Below are positions 13,284 through 26,537 of a DNA stretch of 64,000 nucleotides, in pieces. Location of the stretch: NCBI RefSeq assembly GCF_031755915.1, contig NC_083386.1, positions 11,222,001-11,286,000 on the forward strand, in the 5' to 3' direction. A program made the translations under genes and the position numbers. Within the stretch, counting starts at the first letter, position 1; the number at the start of each line of letters is the position of its first letter. The notes beneath the pieces were generated by a model. The model was given only the letters and a program-made list of their open reading frames with translations. It was not told where the DNA came from and searched no databases. The DNA comes from Ziziphus jujuba. Taxonomy: Eukaryota; Streptophyta; Magnoliopsida; Rosales; Rhamnaceae.

Positions 13284-15398
13284 ATGGCAAAAAGGCTCAT
13301 GCTTTTCTGGGTTTTCTTTTTCCTTTCCAACCCAGTAAAGTGTGAGTCCGATGATGAGCTTTTCTTCGACGGATTCAATGGAGTTGGCAACAACATGAGC
13401 TTGAATGGAGTAGCAGAGATTAAGAGAAATGGCATTCTCATGCTCACAAACAACACGCGTAGAGTACTTGGCCATGCGTTTTATTCATCGCCTATTCGAT
13501 TCAAAAACTCCACGGACGGCAAAGTCTTCTCCTTCTCCACCGCCTTTGCTTTCGCAATAGTCCCCGAGTATCCCAAGCTTGGCGGCCATGGCTTAGCTTT
13601 CGCAATCTCCCCAGCTAAAGAGCTTCGTGGGGCTCTTCCAAGTCAATACCTCGGACTACTCAATGCCACAGATGTTGGGAATTTCTCCAACCATGTTTTC
13701 GCTGTCGAATTCGATACCGTTCAGGATTTCGAGTTTCACGACATTAACGATAACCATGTCGGGATCGACATCAACAGCTTGGAATCGAACAAATCTGCTG
13801 AGGCTGCTTACTTCAATGGCAATGATTCAACGAAACAAGAACTCAATCTCAAGAGTGGTAAAGTAATACAGGCCTGGATCGATTACGATTCGGTAATCAA
13901 CAAATTGACAGTTAAGCTTTCACAATCTTCTACAAAACCCGGATCTTCAATCCTTACCTTCGATGTCGATCTCTCAGCGTTTCTTGAAGATTATATGTAT
14001 GTTGGGTTTTCTTCTTCGACCGGCGTGCTCGCGAGCTCGCACTATATAGCTGGTTGGAGCTTCAAGATGAATGGGGAAGCTAAGTCTCTAAATTTACACA
14101 CTCTGCCATCGCTTCCTGGACCCAAAAAGAGTCACATGGGGATCGTAATAGGTGTCTCTGTCGCAACGTCCATGGTCATGATCTCAATCGCTGGAATCTC
14201 AATCTACCTAATTAGGAAGATGAAGAACGCCGATGTGATTGAAGATTGGGAGCTGGATATTGGTCCTCACAGATTTTCGTACCAGGAGCTTAAAAAAGCA
14301 ACAAAAGGTTTTAGAGACAAAGAGCTAATTGGGTTCGGCGGATTTGGTCGAGTTTACAAAGGAACTTTACCAAATTCGAACACCCAAATCGCTGTTAAGC
14401 GAATTTCCCACGAATCCAAACAGGGTGTTCAAGAATTCGTATCGGAAATAGCCAGTATTGGTCGTCTCCGCCATAGAAATCTGGTTCAGTTACTCGGATG
14501 GTGTAGACGGCGAGAAGATCTGCTTTTGGTCTACGATTTCATGCCCAATGGAAGCTTGGACAAGTACCTATTCGACGAACCCAAATCCATTCTGAGCTGG
14601 GAAGAGAGATTCAAGATCATCAAAGGCGTAGCTTATGGTCTTCTATATCTACACGAAGAATGGGAACAGACCGTGATTCACAGAGACATCAAAGCTGGTA
14701 ATGTCCTGCTGGACGCGGATCTTAATGGCAGACTCGGCGATTTCGGTCTCGCTAAGCTATACGAAAGGGGTTCGAACCCAAGCACGACGAAAGTGGTCGG
14801 AACGCTGGGTTACCTGGCACCGGAGCTGACCCGAACCGGAAAACCGACGACCAGTTCCGATGTGTTCGCTTTCGGTGCGCTTCTGCTGGAAGTTGTGTGC
14901 GGAAGAAGGCCCATCGAGCCCAAAGCACTCCCGGAGGAGCTAATCTTGGTGGATTGGGTTTGGGATCGGTGGAAAAGCGGTTCGCTTTTGGAAGTTGTGG
15001 ATCCGAGAATGCAGGCCGGATTTGATGACGTGGAGGTTGGTGTGGTGCTGAAATTGGGCCTGATGTGTTCCAATTCGGTGCCGGAGGCCCGGCCCACGAT
15101 GAGGCAGTTGGTGAGGTATTTGGAGGGGGAGGTGGCGTTGCCGGAGGAGATTGGGGCTCCAGTGCCAGTGGAGGAGTATGGGAAGAAGAAGAAGGGCGGT
15201 GGTGGTGATGGTTGTGGGAATGGGAGTGGCAGTAATAGTAATACTGGGGAGTTTGAGGACTATTTGCATTCTTATCCGCCGTCGTCGTACTTAGATAAAG
15301 TGAGTACGTGGTCATCGGCCGGTGGGGATAATGACTACCGAGATGTCGATGTTGATGTTGAAGCTGGTTCGCCGTCGCCGTTGTTTATTCTCCGGTAG
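13284..15398 (+). CDS. L-type lectin-domain receptor-like kinase (class IV/S.4-like)
   Basis: Plasma-membrane receptor kinase of 704 residues encoded in one exon, as is normal for this family. A hydrophobic signal peptide (about 1-20) precedes the legume-lectin domain (about 24-265), in which AVEFDT with Glu142 and Asp144 and the following NHVGIDIN match the metal-binding region. A membrane segment lies at about 285-307. The Ser/Thr kinase has a glycine loop GFGGFG (350-355), Lys372, HRD with Asp468 and DFG at 486-488, so it should be active. The 80-residue tail is Gly/Ser/Asp-rich with a KKKKGGGG run. Kinase motifs such as LHEEWEQ and [10 protein letters not shown] are those of the class IV/S.4 group; the exact subclass is inference. 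Such receptors act in defence and wall-membrane sensing. The ligand is unknown. The GC-rich coding region casts long antisense shadow frames that are not genes. Confidence 0.93.
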   Translation: MAKRLMLFWVFFFLSNPVKCESDDELFFDGFNGVGNNMSLNGVAEIKRNGILMLTNNTRRVLGHAFYSSPIRFKNSTDGKVFSFSTAFAFAIVPEYPKLGGHGLAFAISPAKELRGALPSQYLGLLNATDVGNFSNHVFAVEFDTVQDFEFHDINDNHVGIDINSLESNKSAEAAYFNGNDSTKQELNLKSGKVIQAWIDYDSVINKLTVKLSQSSTKPGSSILTFDVDLSAFLEDYMYVGFSSSTGVLASSHYIAGWSFKMNGEAKSLNLHTLPSLPGPKKSHMGIVIGVSVATSMVMISIAGISIYLIRKMKNADVIEDWELDIGPHRFSYQELKKATKGFRDKELIGFGGFGRVYKGTLPNSNTQIAVKRISHESKQGVQEFVSEIASIGRLRHRNLVQLLGWCRRREDLLLVYDFMPNGSLDKYLFDEPKSILSWEERFKIIKGVAYGLLYLHEEWEQTVIHRDIKAGNVLLDADLNGRLGDFGLAKLYERGSNPSTTKVVGTLGYLAPELTRTGKPTTSSDVFAFGALLLEVVCGRRPIEPKALPEELILVDWVWDRWKSGSLLEVVDPRMQAGFDDVEVGVVLKLGLMCSNSVPEARPTMRQLVRYLEGEVALPEEIGAPVPVEEYGKKKKGGGGDGCGNGSGSNSNTGEFEDYLHSYPPSSYLDKVSTWSSAGGDNDYRDVDVDVEAGSPSPLFILR

Positions 15399-18300
15399 TA
15401 GTCAAGATTATACCGTTAAACAGTGCTTTTTTCCTTTTTTTTTTTTTTTTTTTTACCTAATTTTTATCTTTTTGGGGATAATTATATGATAGAATTTTTG
15501 GGTTAGTGTAAATTGATTTTATATAACACCCATAAATGGATTTGTTTTTTTAAAAAAAATTTGTATAGAAAAAATTTTGAAGATATGAAACTGTTGATCA
15601 ACAAATTTCAGTATTTTTATCATAATTTTTTGCTTCGGAAAACAGTATTTAGCGTAAAATTTTATTGATCAGGTACAATTTCATTGCATTATGCTGTAAA
15701 ATTTTCAATATATTTTATGGATACTAAAACTATTTTATTGAAAAAAAAAAAAAAAAGTGCAGATATAGTGCATATATTCCCCTAGGATAAGACAAACACA
15801 GAGAAAATGGCGGCCAGGGAAGTATTATTTACATTTATCAAAAAAAATAAAAAAATCTATAAATAATAAATATAATATTTTAATTGCACAACTCATGGTG
15901 CGTAACATCACCATCAATCATGATCAGAAAATTCGCACATGTGGAACTATTAGAGAGGTTACATGCCACGCATCAAGGCAATTATAATTAGTACCCCTCA
16001 TTTACAAAAAATAAATAAATAAAAATAAAAATAAATCTTACAACTAGTACCCCTTCGTTAATTCTTTATCAATGTGTACATATATTTACTGCAGCGTTCA
16101 TTATTTGAGTACTTGAAATAGAAATTGTAGGATCCTCTTTTGATTTATTTGCCACCAGAGAAATTGAGCTCAAGTCGATGATTATTTATTAAGTGGATGA
16201 TATGGTATAATAAATAATTTTATTTTTATTAAACGTGTTTTTCACAATTTTTGTCTAGGTGTCTATTAATGTTTGTGGAGTTGAGATTTTGGGACTATTC
16301 AATACTTTTTTTGGCATTTATTTGACTCGAAAGCAAAAAGTTATGATGTTCCAAACTAATATTATTTAACGAACAAAACTGATATTTTCTTACCAATATG
16401 AAAGAATAAAAAATAATAAATAGTAATAAGTGGGACCTTTTCCATATAAAAATGCAATTAAGATACAAGCCAAAGTCATGTCTCTTCAACAAAACATAAA
16501 AGAGCAAACATAACATGTTCCTTCCTACTTCCTAAATGTACTAAAATCATATTCAAATCTTTTAGAATCATACTACAGTTTGAAAGAAACATAACGAAAA
16601 AATTATCAATTTCGATTTCCGTTTCAAATCTTGTGTCGGCGGTCTATGAGAGGAATTCAAAGAATTCATATAAACCAAGGTGTGTGGAAAAAATAATCTA
16701 ACTAGCAAAGTATGATTCTCAAAAATCTAGCCAAAAAAAAAAGATTCCCATGTTTCCGTATTATAATATTATATAGCAATGTATGATTCTTAATTCATTT
16801 TATATTAATGAAATCATAACAAGTCAATATAATTAAACACAAATAAAGAAAATATATAGAATGTCATATAAAAAAGCAAACTCGACCAAATCAACCCACA
16901 AACAGCAATAAATCACAAGTGTTTCTTCTTCTTCTCCGTCCACTAATTGTTGAGAAAAGGGCACCAAATTCAATTCTTGTCTAGTGTTCCGCAAGGTGAT
17001 GACTTTTAAGAACACCTAAGTAGAAACGTGAAACGTAAAGTGGATTACAATCAACGTTGCAATGGAGCTTATTCCCGGTTTCAAATCGGTCTGCCATACT
17101 TTCTGAATCACAAGTATAATTTATAAGCACATCAAAGTTGAGTGTCAAACTTTGATAGTTTTGAATTAGTCTCACTATCTCTATTTAGCACTTTTTCTAG
17201 TCAGGATGGTAAACGGCACACAGCTCTTAATGGGGGAAAAAAACAAATTTTCCCACCTGAAGATACAATGGAAAAAAGATCAGAAACTATATAGGTAACT
17301 TCTTACCTCTTATGCTCTTCTAAATAAATGAATTGGTAAAAAAACATTAGTTTTGTGTACCCTGTAGGATATCCTTGCATGGGGTTATCTAAGTATTGTA
17401 TAAAACTAATCAACAATTTCAGCACCAGTTTAAAACTCCACTAATGTCAAATAATAATTAATTTAAAAATAAAATAGAAATAAAATTTTCCACTTTTGCA
17501 ATTAGATTTTCCCATCTACTTCATTTCACTACAAGAATATTCCTCACTAGAAGCAAAACCCATACCTTTGCTCTAGGACTTTTGGCCTCCATTCCACAAT
17601 CTCATGAATAAAGGAGCTACTATTTATGTATTGTTGGCTTAGAATCAACCAACAATAAACTAAACTCCGTCAGAACCAGTTGCATATTAATATTGATTCC
17701 TGAAACAGCACTTAGTAGAAAAGATTATTTGGGCTGAGGAATTATCTGAAAATAGCAATTTAACCACATTTTCCAACTCAGATTCACGAACCTGTCTAAG
17801 TAATTGAATAATGTTGAATATATATGCGATAAAAGAATATGCTGTGTAACCCAAGAATCAAGTTCCTCATTTGCTCCATGGTTTTAGAAAGAACTCCATA
17901 AAAAAGTGAAGAGTGCAAATATACATACAACAAATAAAAGCTTGAAATTGGCTAAACATGGAACACTTTCTCTTTAAAGAAACCAGCTAGAACATGTGAA
18001 TTTGTTTGATTTGAGATAGGATATCTGCCAAATTCAGACATTAAATTTGCTCTAAAGTATGTTTCCCATTTGTATCACCAAGGCTTGAGGTATTTTGTGT
18101 TTGAACTCATAGGTAAACTCAGCACTTCTACAAGTCCATTCCCACTATTCTGTTTTGCACAATATTTTTTTGCTACAGCAAAGATGTTCTGTAAATGACA
18201 AAAAATATAAAGCAAAGTACAAATCACAGATTTGAACGCAGCATAAGATTTAAAAAACATAATTTCTTAAAACTTGTTTATGTGTGAAAAATCCTACAAT

Positions 18301-18566
18301 CATCATACCCTGCAAATTGACCCACCTTCAATGCATAAATAAAATTACACCATATTTGATTTAAACAACTTGAATGAGTATGAAGCCTCTGAGCTACAAG
18401 AGGATAGCATATACAAGAGCCTTTTAATTACAACACTATTTGATTCTAGTTATCAGCTACAATGCCAAACACTACCTGCCTATACTTTAAGGCTTTGGGA
18501 AACTAGATGAGAGCACAGGCACAGATATCTTACAACATTTTCCTCCAATATCTCTTAGATGCTGAC
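15399..18566. other. Intergenic region between convergent genes
   Basis: This region lies between the stop of the lectin receptor kinase and the stop of the BED/hAT-like gene on the opposite strand. It therefore holds two 3' untranslated regions facing each other, although poly(A) sites are not obvious. The rest is AT-rich. Between 16.9 and 18.5 kb it is less A/T-extreme than other spacers, but I find no convincing exon series or protein family. Confidence 0.45.
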
Positions 18567-21427
18567 CTACTGGATAATTACATTATCTTCACCATTTTCC
18601 TCTTCACTCTCTTTCAACCTGCTAAAAACCTCATAATCATCAAACCCTGCAAAATTGATCAAGACAACCAATTAAAATCATAGTGTATTTAGTTATGCTT
18701 CACATCCAAAGAAGCATATAAGTACCAGCACCCAAGTCATCAGCATCATCATTTGGGGGACCTAAAAGCATTGTGTTGGCAGAGGGTGGATCAAGTGCTG
18801 TCCAATCTGTATCCCCGTGGTCGTCCAAGCACATGTCCTTCATTCTGACCCAGTCTTCAACAACACCAACACAATCAAATGAAATGGGGTCTATAGAATC
18901 TTGTCCATTGCTCCTATCAACCCTGCAAAAATATTTTTTTAGCAAAAGAATGACCTTCTATCCTTCCCATATCAATTGCAACCACCACAAATAAAACATG
19001 CAGAATCCAAAATTACATGAAGTTCCAGTCCTACTTACATCTGCCTTAGTTGCAAGTTGTACTGAACAAAGACAAGGTCACTGAGACGCTGATGCTCTAG
19101 GCAATTCCCTGTCTCATACATTTTCTCAAAAGGAACCCGATTGTGCTTACATCTAATGGAGCTGCAAGTTTGACTGAGAATACGGATAGCCAAACGTGCC
19201 AAATTTGGGCAACCTCCTCCATATGTTGACCACCATTCAGCTAGAAAAAGTATACAGAAAGTATTAGCTATTCGAAATGAAGCTATAGTTAGACATGCAA
19301 CAAAAAGAATGATAATAAACTAAAGTTCTCTCTTTTTCATTTTTCCTCTGATGGAAATGCAAGATGTGAAGCATAGGTATTAGACCTAAGGTGTTTCCAA
19401 TTGTACCTTGATTCACAGAAACAAATAGCTGCAGTATTTTCAAATGTTGTATATACCAATTTAGTTTCATACAATGAACCTAACTCTTCAGTGATCACAG
19501 ATGCTAAGCAAATTGATGTTTATTTATATGTCAGTGAATTTGCTAGCTATATCTTACTCCATGGTAGGTTATTACCAAACAAGCAAGCATCCAACAGAGA
19601 AAATTTTAGCCTCTAAGAAGCTCAACCCTCACCAGGTAGCAAAGTATCTCTAGTCCTCATTGCCATCTTTCTCCCAAAATCACCAGCAGCAGTCTTGTAT
19701 GAGTTCATCTCTTTGATTATTTTATCTTGGACTTTTGTATCAGGAACCAATCTCTCTATGCAGTCAAACATCCCTGAGAGGATATCATTGTGCAGATCTC
19801 CTTCAACACTGTAAAAAAATTTAGGGTTAAGATAGAAGCCAGCAGCATGAAGAGGAAGGTTCCACTGTCGTTCCCATCTATGATCTATAATATTCCAATA
19901 AAGCATGTAATCCTCCCTCTTAACAAGTTCTTTCTTAATTGATTCTTTTGCTCGATAGATTCCTGCATAAACATACCCCATTGCAGGCCTGTTCTCACTG
20001 ACAACTATCCTCAAAACTCGTAAGAGTGGATTTGTTAGATGGACAATCTGGAGGCATGAGGACCAAAATGACTGACTGCTAATTGAATCTAACATTTCCA
20101 GACCCCCTGATTTCTTTGAATATGAGCAGTCCAACCACTCCTGTGAGGTAACCATGGCCTGCAAGTTGTGTTTAAGATCAACCAGTCGTTTTAAAGTTGA
20201 AAAGTTAGTAGCAAAACGAGTGACTCCTGGTTCCACAATATCATTGCCAAAAGTATATCTTCTGACCATATTCAAAACAATACTGTGATTGTAGACAAAT
20301 CTTGTAATAGATCGAGCCTGTTCTATTGTTACATTTATCCAGCCTATGTTTCCAAAATCCTCAAGTATCAAATCTATGCAACGAGCTGCACATGGAGACC
20401 AATATAGATTGGGGAAAGTTTCAGTCAACCTTCTGCCTGCAACAATATATTGCTCGTCATTGCTAGTAATCACTTGCAGCACATTCGTTACACCAACTTC
20501 TTCCACTGTGGTCTTAAGCAACTCATAAAGATCATCTGATGAATTAATAATATTAGGATCATCCACAGATTTCAAAAACACAGTTCCCTTAGGACAATGC
20601 ACCAACAAACTTAGGAAAACTCTACTTATTTCCATGCTCCACTGGTCAACCAAAATAGAACAACCAGTCCTTTCCCAAAATGCCCTGTATTTATCAATAT
20701 CACTCCTAACTTCTTCCACTGAATTCTTCAATATCCAACCACGAAGATCATGATATGAGGGCAAGACAACCCCCAAACCTCCTGAAGCAATTGCATCAAC
20801 CATTGGTTGAAAATAGGCCGAGTTCACTGCATCTAGAGGAGCACCAATATCATACAAAAACCGCCCAATTGCCATGTGAATATTACTGCTTACTTTTTTG
20901 GAACCTAAGACAGCACTATTAATCAAACCAGCAGCATCATGTGCCGAAGAAGCTTTACCTCTCCCTCTTTTCCTTCTTTCCGTACTCCTACTACTCGTCG
21001 TCCCTTCTTCTCGAATCACCAACAAACCCGAATTGTGTTCAAGAGCATCAGGACTTCCAAATTGAAGCCCAGTGTTAACATCATCACCATGATGAGAAAG
21101 TGATTCTAGCTCACTATGAGGCCGGGGGTTAATATTGGTAATCTCTTCATCAAGCTTTTGCCTATTCCTCTTCTTCACTACAACCCCATCCAGACTCTGT
21201 TGCATTAGAGCCCGAACATCGGGCGGCACACGTAGACAAGTCGATGCATTTCCTTTTTGACCAGCAAGGTGTTCTTTAATCCTATGAATCCCACCACCCT
21301 TAAACAATTTGCTACAGTATATACATCTGAGCTGCACTCTATCTCCAATCTTGAACATTTGACAATGTTTCCATGCTGGGTCATGTTTTTGGGAAGTTAT
21401 TGGAACAGGTTCCAAACCCGAAGCCAT
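18567..21427 (-). CDS. Domesticated hAT-transposase-like BED zinc-finger protein
   Basis: Exons on the minus strand: 21427-19633, 19240-19039, 18922-18726 and 18646-18567, joining in frame to 757 residues. The N-terminus has a BED zinc finger (Cys35, Cys38, His48, His53) in the context KGGGIHRIKEHLAGQKG. A DUF659-type RNase H-like core follows, then the hAT dimerisation motif beginning AEWWSTYGGG (about 599-608) in exon 2. An acidic tail ends in NVIIQ. It closely resembles the Arabidopsis hAT-superfamily BED proteins of the At3g17450 type. Intact frame, three introns in the C-terminal part and the absence of visible terminal inverted repeats argue for a host gene rather than a mobile element. 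It is probably a nuclear DNA-binding protein; targets are unknown. The start was set at the MASGLEPV methionine, which matches the family, rather than any upstream codon. Confidence 0.88.
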
Positions 21428-21763
21428 CTTAACAACCTTAACCAATCAACTAACATGAAAATGACCCAAAATTTACTACCAAAAAAAAAAAAAAATGAAA
21501 GAAAAATCCTACCCAATTCAAAACTAAAAGCAAGCTATTCAATTGATGCCTTTAACACCAAAAGAGTGAATATATTTTCATTTTCCTTCAAAGGAAAACG
21601 TAAAAGAAAAGAATAAGATAGTGAAGGAGCTTACTTGTTCATGCTTCATCGAGTGCTATTGAAGAGAAAATGGGGGGTTTTATTCGGGAAAATATTTGCA
21701 TAACCGAGCTAGGATGGTTGAGCTAAGCGGTTTTATAAAGCCGTGGATGTATAACCGAACGGA

Positions 21764-21886
21764 CCGGTTAGGGCAGCGACGATAACCGGTTGTGTTTATC
21801 ATTTTTAGTTCGGGTTTAACAGGGTAATTGGTCAAAGTGTCATTAGCTAGACCGGTTTTGGCAAGTGGAAACCGAAACTTCCGGTT
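21764..21886. promoter_or_regulatory. Cluster of CCGGTT motifs upstream of the BED/hAT-like gene
   Basis: Four CCGGTT hexamers, at 21764, 21786, 21852 and 21881, lie within about 125 bp, one of them inside the palindrome AACCGGTT (21784-21791). Related AACCGA strings are interspersed. The stretch is locally GC-richer than its surroundings and sits about 340-460 bp upstream of the start codon on the minus strand. A regulatory role is inference from clustering. Confidence 0.35.
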
Positions 21887-24519
21887 GCATTGCTGGAGAG
21901 CCGTGAAATGGGTTCGTGGTTCACCTGCAGCTGAACCAGGCGGACGGACACGACCGTAGAATCGGGTTCGTGGTAGTTAAAATTCTGCTTCTCTGTCTCT
22001 CACGTGTCCCTAAATTAAAAAATGAAAAATTATTATTTTTTTAATATTTTATCTAAAATTTCAATGGGATAGATTGGAAAGGCATGGAAATTCATAGGAT
22101 ATATATATATATATATTTTTAGTGGGTTTTCTTGGAGTAAGCTTATTTTGAGAGTTTACAAAAAGGGTCTGCTTTGAATCTAGTTTGGTTTGGAAAAATA
22201 AATAAATAAAACATGAATTGTTCTTTTTCTTTGACTTTGATCAACTTTTAACGTTTATATAATTTAACATTTTTTTTTTTTTGCTAGTCAAATATTATAA
22301 TTATTATTCTGGAAGCAACCAAAAAAAAAAACTATTGTAATTATTATTAATTTCAAAGGAAATTTCTATTATTATTTTTTTCCACTCCATATATTTCTCG
22401 TTCATGAACAAGCAACCCAGAAAATGTCATTCATCGCATTAATCCTATTTCTCATTTACAAAACAGTGGCGGGCCTACACTTCCTTCAAAGCAAACATAT
22501 GAGATTTTCTAATGGAGGTTTGGCCTCCATATAATTAATTTGTTGGTATACTCGAATTTTTGATTTATTGCTACTTCATTGATTAATTTTTACCCAACTT
22601 TTTAGGACAATATATATATATATATATGTACTCAGTACTCGATAAAAAGGAAAGAAAACAAATCATAAAATTTGATACGAACTTGTTTTACTTTCAAGAT
22701 ACAAATTTTCATAGTTTCAGAATGTGATACAAAAGATTGACTTCTTACATAAACCATGATGAGAGTTTTTTTTTTTTTTTAATTAAATAATTTGATGTAG
22801 GAGTTTTTAATTATTTACTGATTATTTATTTATTTTCTTTTTCTTTTCTCAATGACTTGGATGTGAGAGAACTGGCATGGTGATCAGGAGCTTTTCTCTT
22901 TTCTTATGTATTAAACCATAAGAACAGAAGGATTATGCATTTTCTAATGAATACATATATATATATATATATATATATATGTCCATGTTCAAGTAGTCTA
23001 TTAACATTGAACATTGAGAATAGTTCAAGTTCCAAGTTCCAGAAATTGATGAAGAAGAGAGAAATAGCAGATCCATATTGAGCAATTCGAGGTTTGTTCC
23101 AAATTAAGAGCTTGCATCTTTGACAAATCTATGAACAAAAATCATCTTATTAATTTGTTAGTTTCTTTATTTGTTTTTCAAATTAATTAATAAAGCTTTA
23201 TTAGGAACGTACAGATCGATTTCCCCACAAAATTACTATTTATAGTGTTTGGAGACAAAAGGATATAATCTTATGCTAAGACAGGTGTGACTGTAAGTGG
23301 GAAGCATTATTGGCCCTTTGAATTATTTATTTTCACTTTGAGGACAATTAAAAAAAAAAAAAAATTTTGTAGAATTTGAGGACAATTAAAATAGTAAACC
23401 CATCTAACCATGTCCCGTTCCTTTTTTTTTTTTTTTTTTAACCTTTTTTTCTTGAACAATTAAATTAATTGAACAGACTAATTTACTTTCTCCACTCAAA
23501 GAAATATTATGTGCTTAAAATATCTTTCACTGTCACAATTTTCTTTTGTTTTTGGTAACTATTTTCACTGTCAAATCTAATCATTATTAAAGTAGTTCAA
23601 TCAATTGTCTACAGAACTTGGTAGTCAGCCACTCAAAATCCACATGGGACCCACCTCATTTTTCTCCATGGTCAATATTTTTAAAAAAATAGGGAGTTAA
23701 AAAAATTTTTTTAAAAAAAAGAATTTTTTTAAAGTCTTCAATAGATTTTTTAAATTCACAAATTAAAATAAGAAGTCACTTTCCAAATTCAAAATGTTAA
23801 ACTCATTTTTAAAGTTAAAATTACTATGCTTTCATTTATTGTTATACATTTTTCTAATGTACATTATCTCTTATATTCTTTTATTATTTTACAGATTCCT
23901 ATGCAACACAATTATTATATGCTAATTCAAATAGTAGCATTGGAGTGCTTTAAAAAATAATGCTATTCATTTTTTATAATTGAAAAAAATGCTTTTTAAA
24001 ATTAAAAACAAAATCGGAGATTCATATACATGTCAATCTCTATACTTCCAATCTTTTCATTTTATTAATTAGAAAAAAATTATAAAACCAATGCATTCCA
24101 ATAGGAATTTCTGCTCTCATTATATATAAATGGGAGATCTAGACATCACGCCTAACCTTTATTTTCTTTTTCTATGTAAAAGAAAACAACTTTGAGATAG
24201 AAAAGTGTGTTAAAGTAACAATTCCCCCTTTTCACTTTTTCAGCCCATTCCTTTTACAAAAATCACTTTTATTTTATTTTTATTTTTTTTAAAAAAAGTT
24301 TGTCTTCTCTAGCAAAACCGTTTTCACATGCAGTTGTTTCTAAAAAGCAAAAATAAAAAATAACAAATAAAAAATAAATAAATACGTTCATACATGCTTT
24401 CATGGTAGCGAAAAAGAAGGATCCCCACAACTTCATTCACTCATTAATAACTTTCATGCACTACTATCATTCAAAAACACTCCACACATACCCAATAAAA
24501 TTATTCCTCCAAATTCAAA
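21887..24519. other. AT-rich intergenic region
   Basis: Nothing recognisable as coding. It holds TA repeats (22098-22115, 22608-22627, 22952-22980), homopolymer runs and, at the right end, the promoter and leader of the thaumatin-like gene. No clear TATA box could be separated from the AT background. Confidence 0.45.
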
Positions 24520-25408
24520 ATGCCAACTTCTTCTTCACAAATCTTCATCTTCCTCATTTCCATGTCCATCTCCATTGTAGGTACATACATATATACAACA
24601 CTTTTTGTTGTTGTGTGATGCATAATTTTTGGTGTGATGTATAATTTTTGCATAAACAACAACCCACTAGAACTGTGTGGATGTTAATTAACACTGCTAC
24701 TAACTTTTTCATACATATATGATGTTCGCAGATGGGACCCAACTAATTATAGTGAACAACTGCAAAGAAAGCATATGGCCGGGAATCCTAGGCTCCGCCG
24801 GCCACCAAACTCCACAAGACGGCGGTTTCCATCTCTACAGCGGTGAACAAGTCTCACTCCAACTTCCCGAGAACTGGTCCGGAAGAATTTGGGGAAGACA
24901 AGGTTGCTGCTTCGACCAAAAAACAGGAAAAGGGTCGTGCCTGACAGGAGACTGCGCGGGACTTCTCCACTGCAGAGGAATCGGCGGAGTTCCTCCGGCG
25001 ACGGTGGTGGAGATGACTTTGGGGACGTCAAAATCTTCCCTGCATTACTACGACGTGAGTTTGGTGGATGGGTTCAACGTTCCGGTGTCGATGTCGCCGA
25101 TCGGGGGCGGAGTTGGGTGCGGGTTGGCGGCGTGCGAGGCCGATGTGAACAAGTGTTGTCCGTCGGCGCTGGAGATGAGGAGAGGAGGGAAGGTGGTGGG
25201 ATGCAAAAGTGCTTGTTTGGCTTCCAAATCCGACAAGTATTGCTGTACGGGACAGTTTGCGAGCCGGCAGAGTTGTAAACCGACTGTGTTTTCGCGAGTG
25301 TTCAAGGCAATTTGTCCCAGGGCTTATAGTTATGCTTATGATGATTCTACTAGTCTTAAGGTTTGTAAAGCTCCTCGCTATGTTATTACCTTTTGCCCTC
25401 CTAACTGA
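24520..25408 (+). CDS. Thaumatin-like protein (PR-5 family)
   Basis: Two exons, 24520-24580 and 24732-25408, give 245 residues, the normal size for a secreted PR-5 protein. Exon 1 encodes only the hydrophobic signal peptide, and the intron falls right before the mature domain, which is a family habit. The mature part has the thaumatin signature around [13 protein letters not shown], an acidic-cleft set ([16 protein letters not shown]) and the usual Cys-rich C-terminal half (NKCCPS, GCKSAC, KYCCTG) ending YVITFCPPN. Eight disulfides are expected. Members are apoplastic or vacuolar and act in defence, some with glucanase or membrane-active effects; activity here is not tested. It is the left end and only intact thaumatin member of the array, 1.1 kb before dioxygenase copy 1. 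A broken relative lies at 28605-35318. Confidence 0.94.
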
Positions 25409-26537
25409 AAATTAGAAAGGCTCCAAGATCAATGTGTGTTTTGTATTTTCATTGCTATGTATTAAGTTTCTTCGTATTGTTTTGGTTAATTTCAACTTTA
25501 AATTTAGATTCTTTGGGATATGGAAATTTTTTATGCTTAAATTTTCTTTATTTATGAGATTATATAAACTTTATTGCACATGTATTTAAGTAGTGTTGGT
25601 CATGATCTATTTCCGAATAGCTAGTGGAAAAGCAACTACTGTTTTCTTGTATAATGAAATTGAGTTTGAATTCTCGGTTTAAAAAAGAAAAAGTAGTATT
25701 GATTATGACAACTTCTCTTGAATCTTGAATTGAATCATCCATGTTCCTTTTTTTTTTTTTTTCCTTTTTCTTTTTTTTTTGTTTTTTAAGACTTATTTTT
25801 GCTTTAACGATGCATCCAACCCATATAATGGTTATAATAATTGTGAATATTCTAACATATGGATTCCATATTTCGCTTAAATTATCTTAAAACCTCTCTT
25901 GTTGATTCTTGAAATGATGCTTTAACAATTTTTCAGTACCTTTCATCATCACAATAATACCATAATTAACAAATTGTCCAGGAAAAAAAAGAAAAAAAAA
26001 AAAAAGAAAGTTAATTTCAGTGCAAATAATGATATCATAGTGATAAGCGCATAAAATATTCTTATAGCAACTCCATGATCTATTGATATGACCCTAAAAA
26101 ATGATCCAAAAAACCAAATCTCTAATATATAATTGTTAGTAACGAAATTAATCCTTGTTACTAACGAAATTAATCCTAGCTTTTGGATTTCCCTAAGTTA
26201 TTTTATGATAATATTGATCCTTTTGTCACTATGCAGCAACTGGCAAGTGAACAATCCAGCAAGAAGCAAATTTCCAAAATTGCTCTCTGATCAATCATTC
26301 CATCGTTTTCCACCATTAAAATCAACGAATTATGATATTTAACACCAACTTGTATATATATATATATATATATGTATATCAAAGCGAAAATCCAAATGTG
26401 TGTCAAAAGGTATCTTTCAAGAAGAGGAAAAAAGAGATCCCTTAATTAGAATGCAATTAACATAATTAAGCTCCTACATCGTCTGTGTGTGTATGTGTAT
26501 CTGAATTTGGGAAAGGACACCAAGTAAGAGCAAACTA
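25409..26537. other. Spacer with repeated array module, leader of dioxygenase copy 1
   Basis: About 25510-26000 is a module that recurs after every well-preserved member of the array (also at about 28260-28600, 35440-36220, 38310-38740 and 43740-44170). Shared landmarks are TGTTTTCTTGTATAATGAAAT-like, TAGTATTGATTATGACA and GATTCTTGAAATGATGC strings. From 26040 to the start codon the sequence matches the region before copy 2, including a TA repeat and CAAATGTGTGTCAAAAGGTA. This part probably contains the promoter and leader. Confidence 0.6.

Noticed and set aside
14752..15315. A 187-codon antisense frame opposite the lectin receptor kinase
   Set aside because: It lies wholly within the GC-rich kinase coding region, has a Pro/His/Ser-rich low-complexity translation, and the sense frame is a clear kinase.
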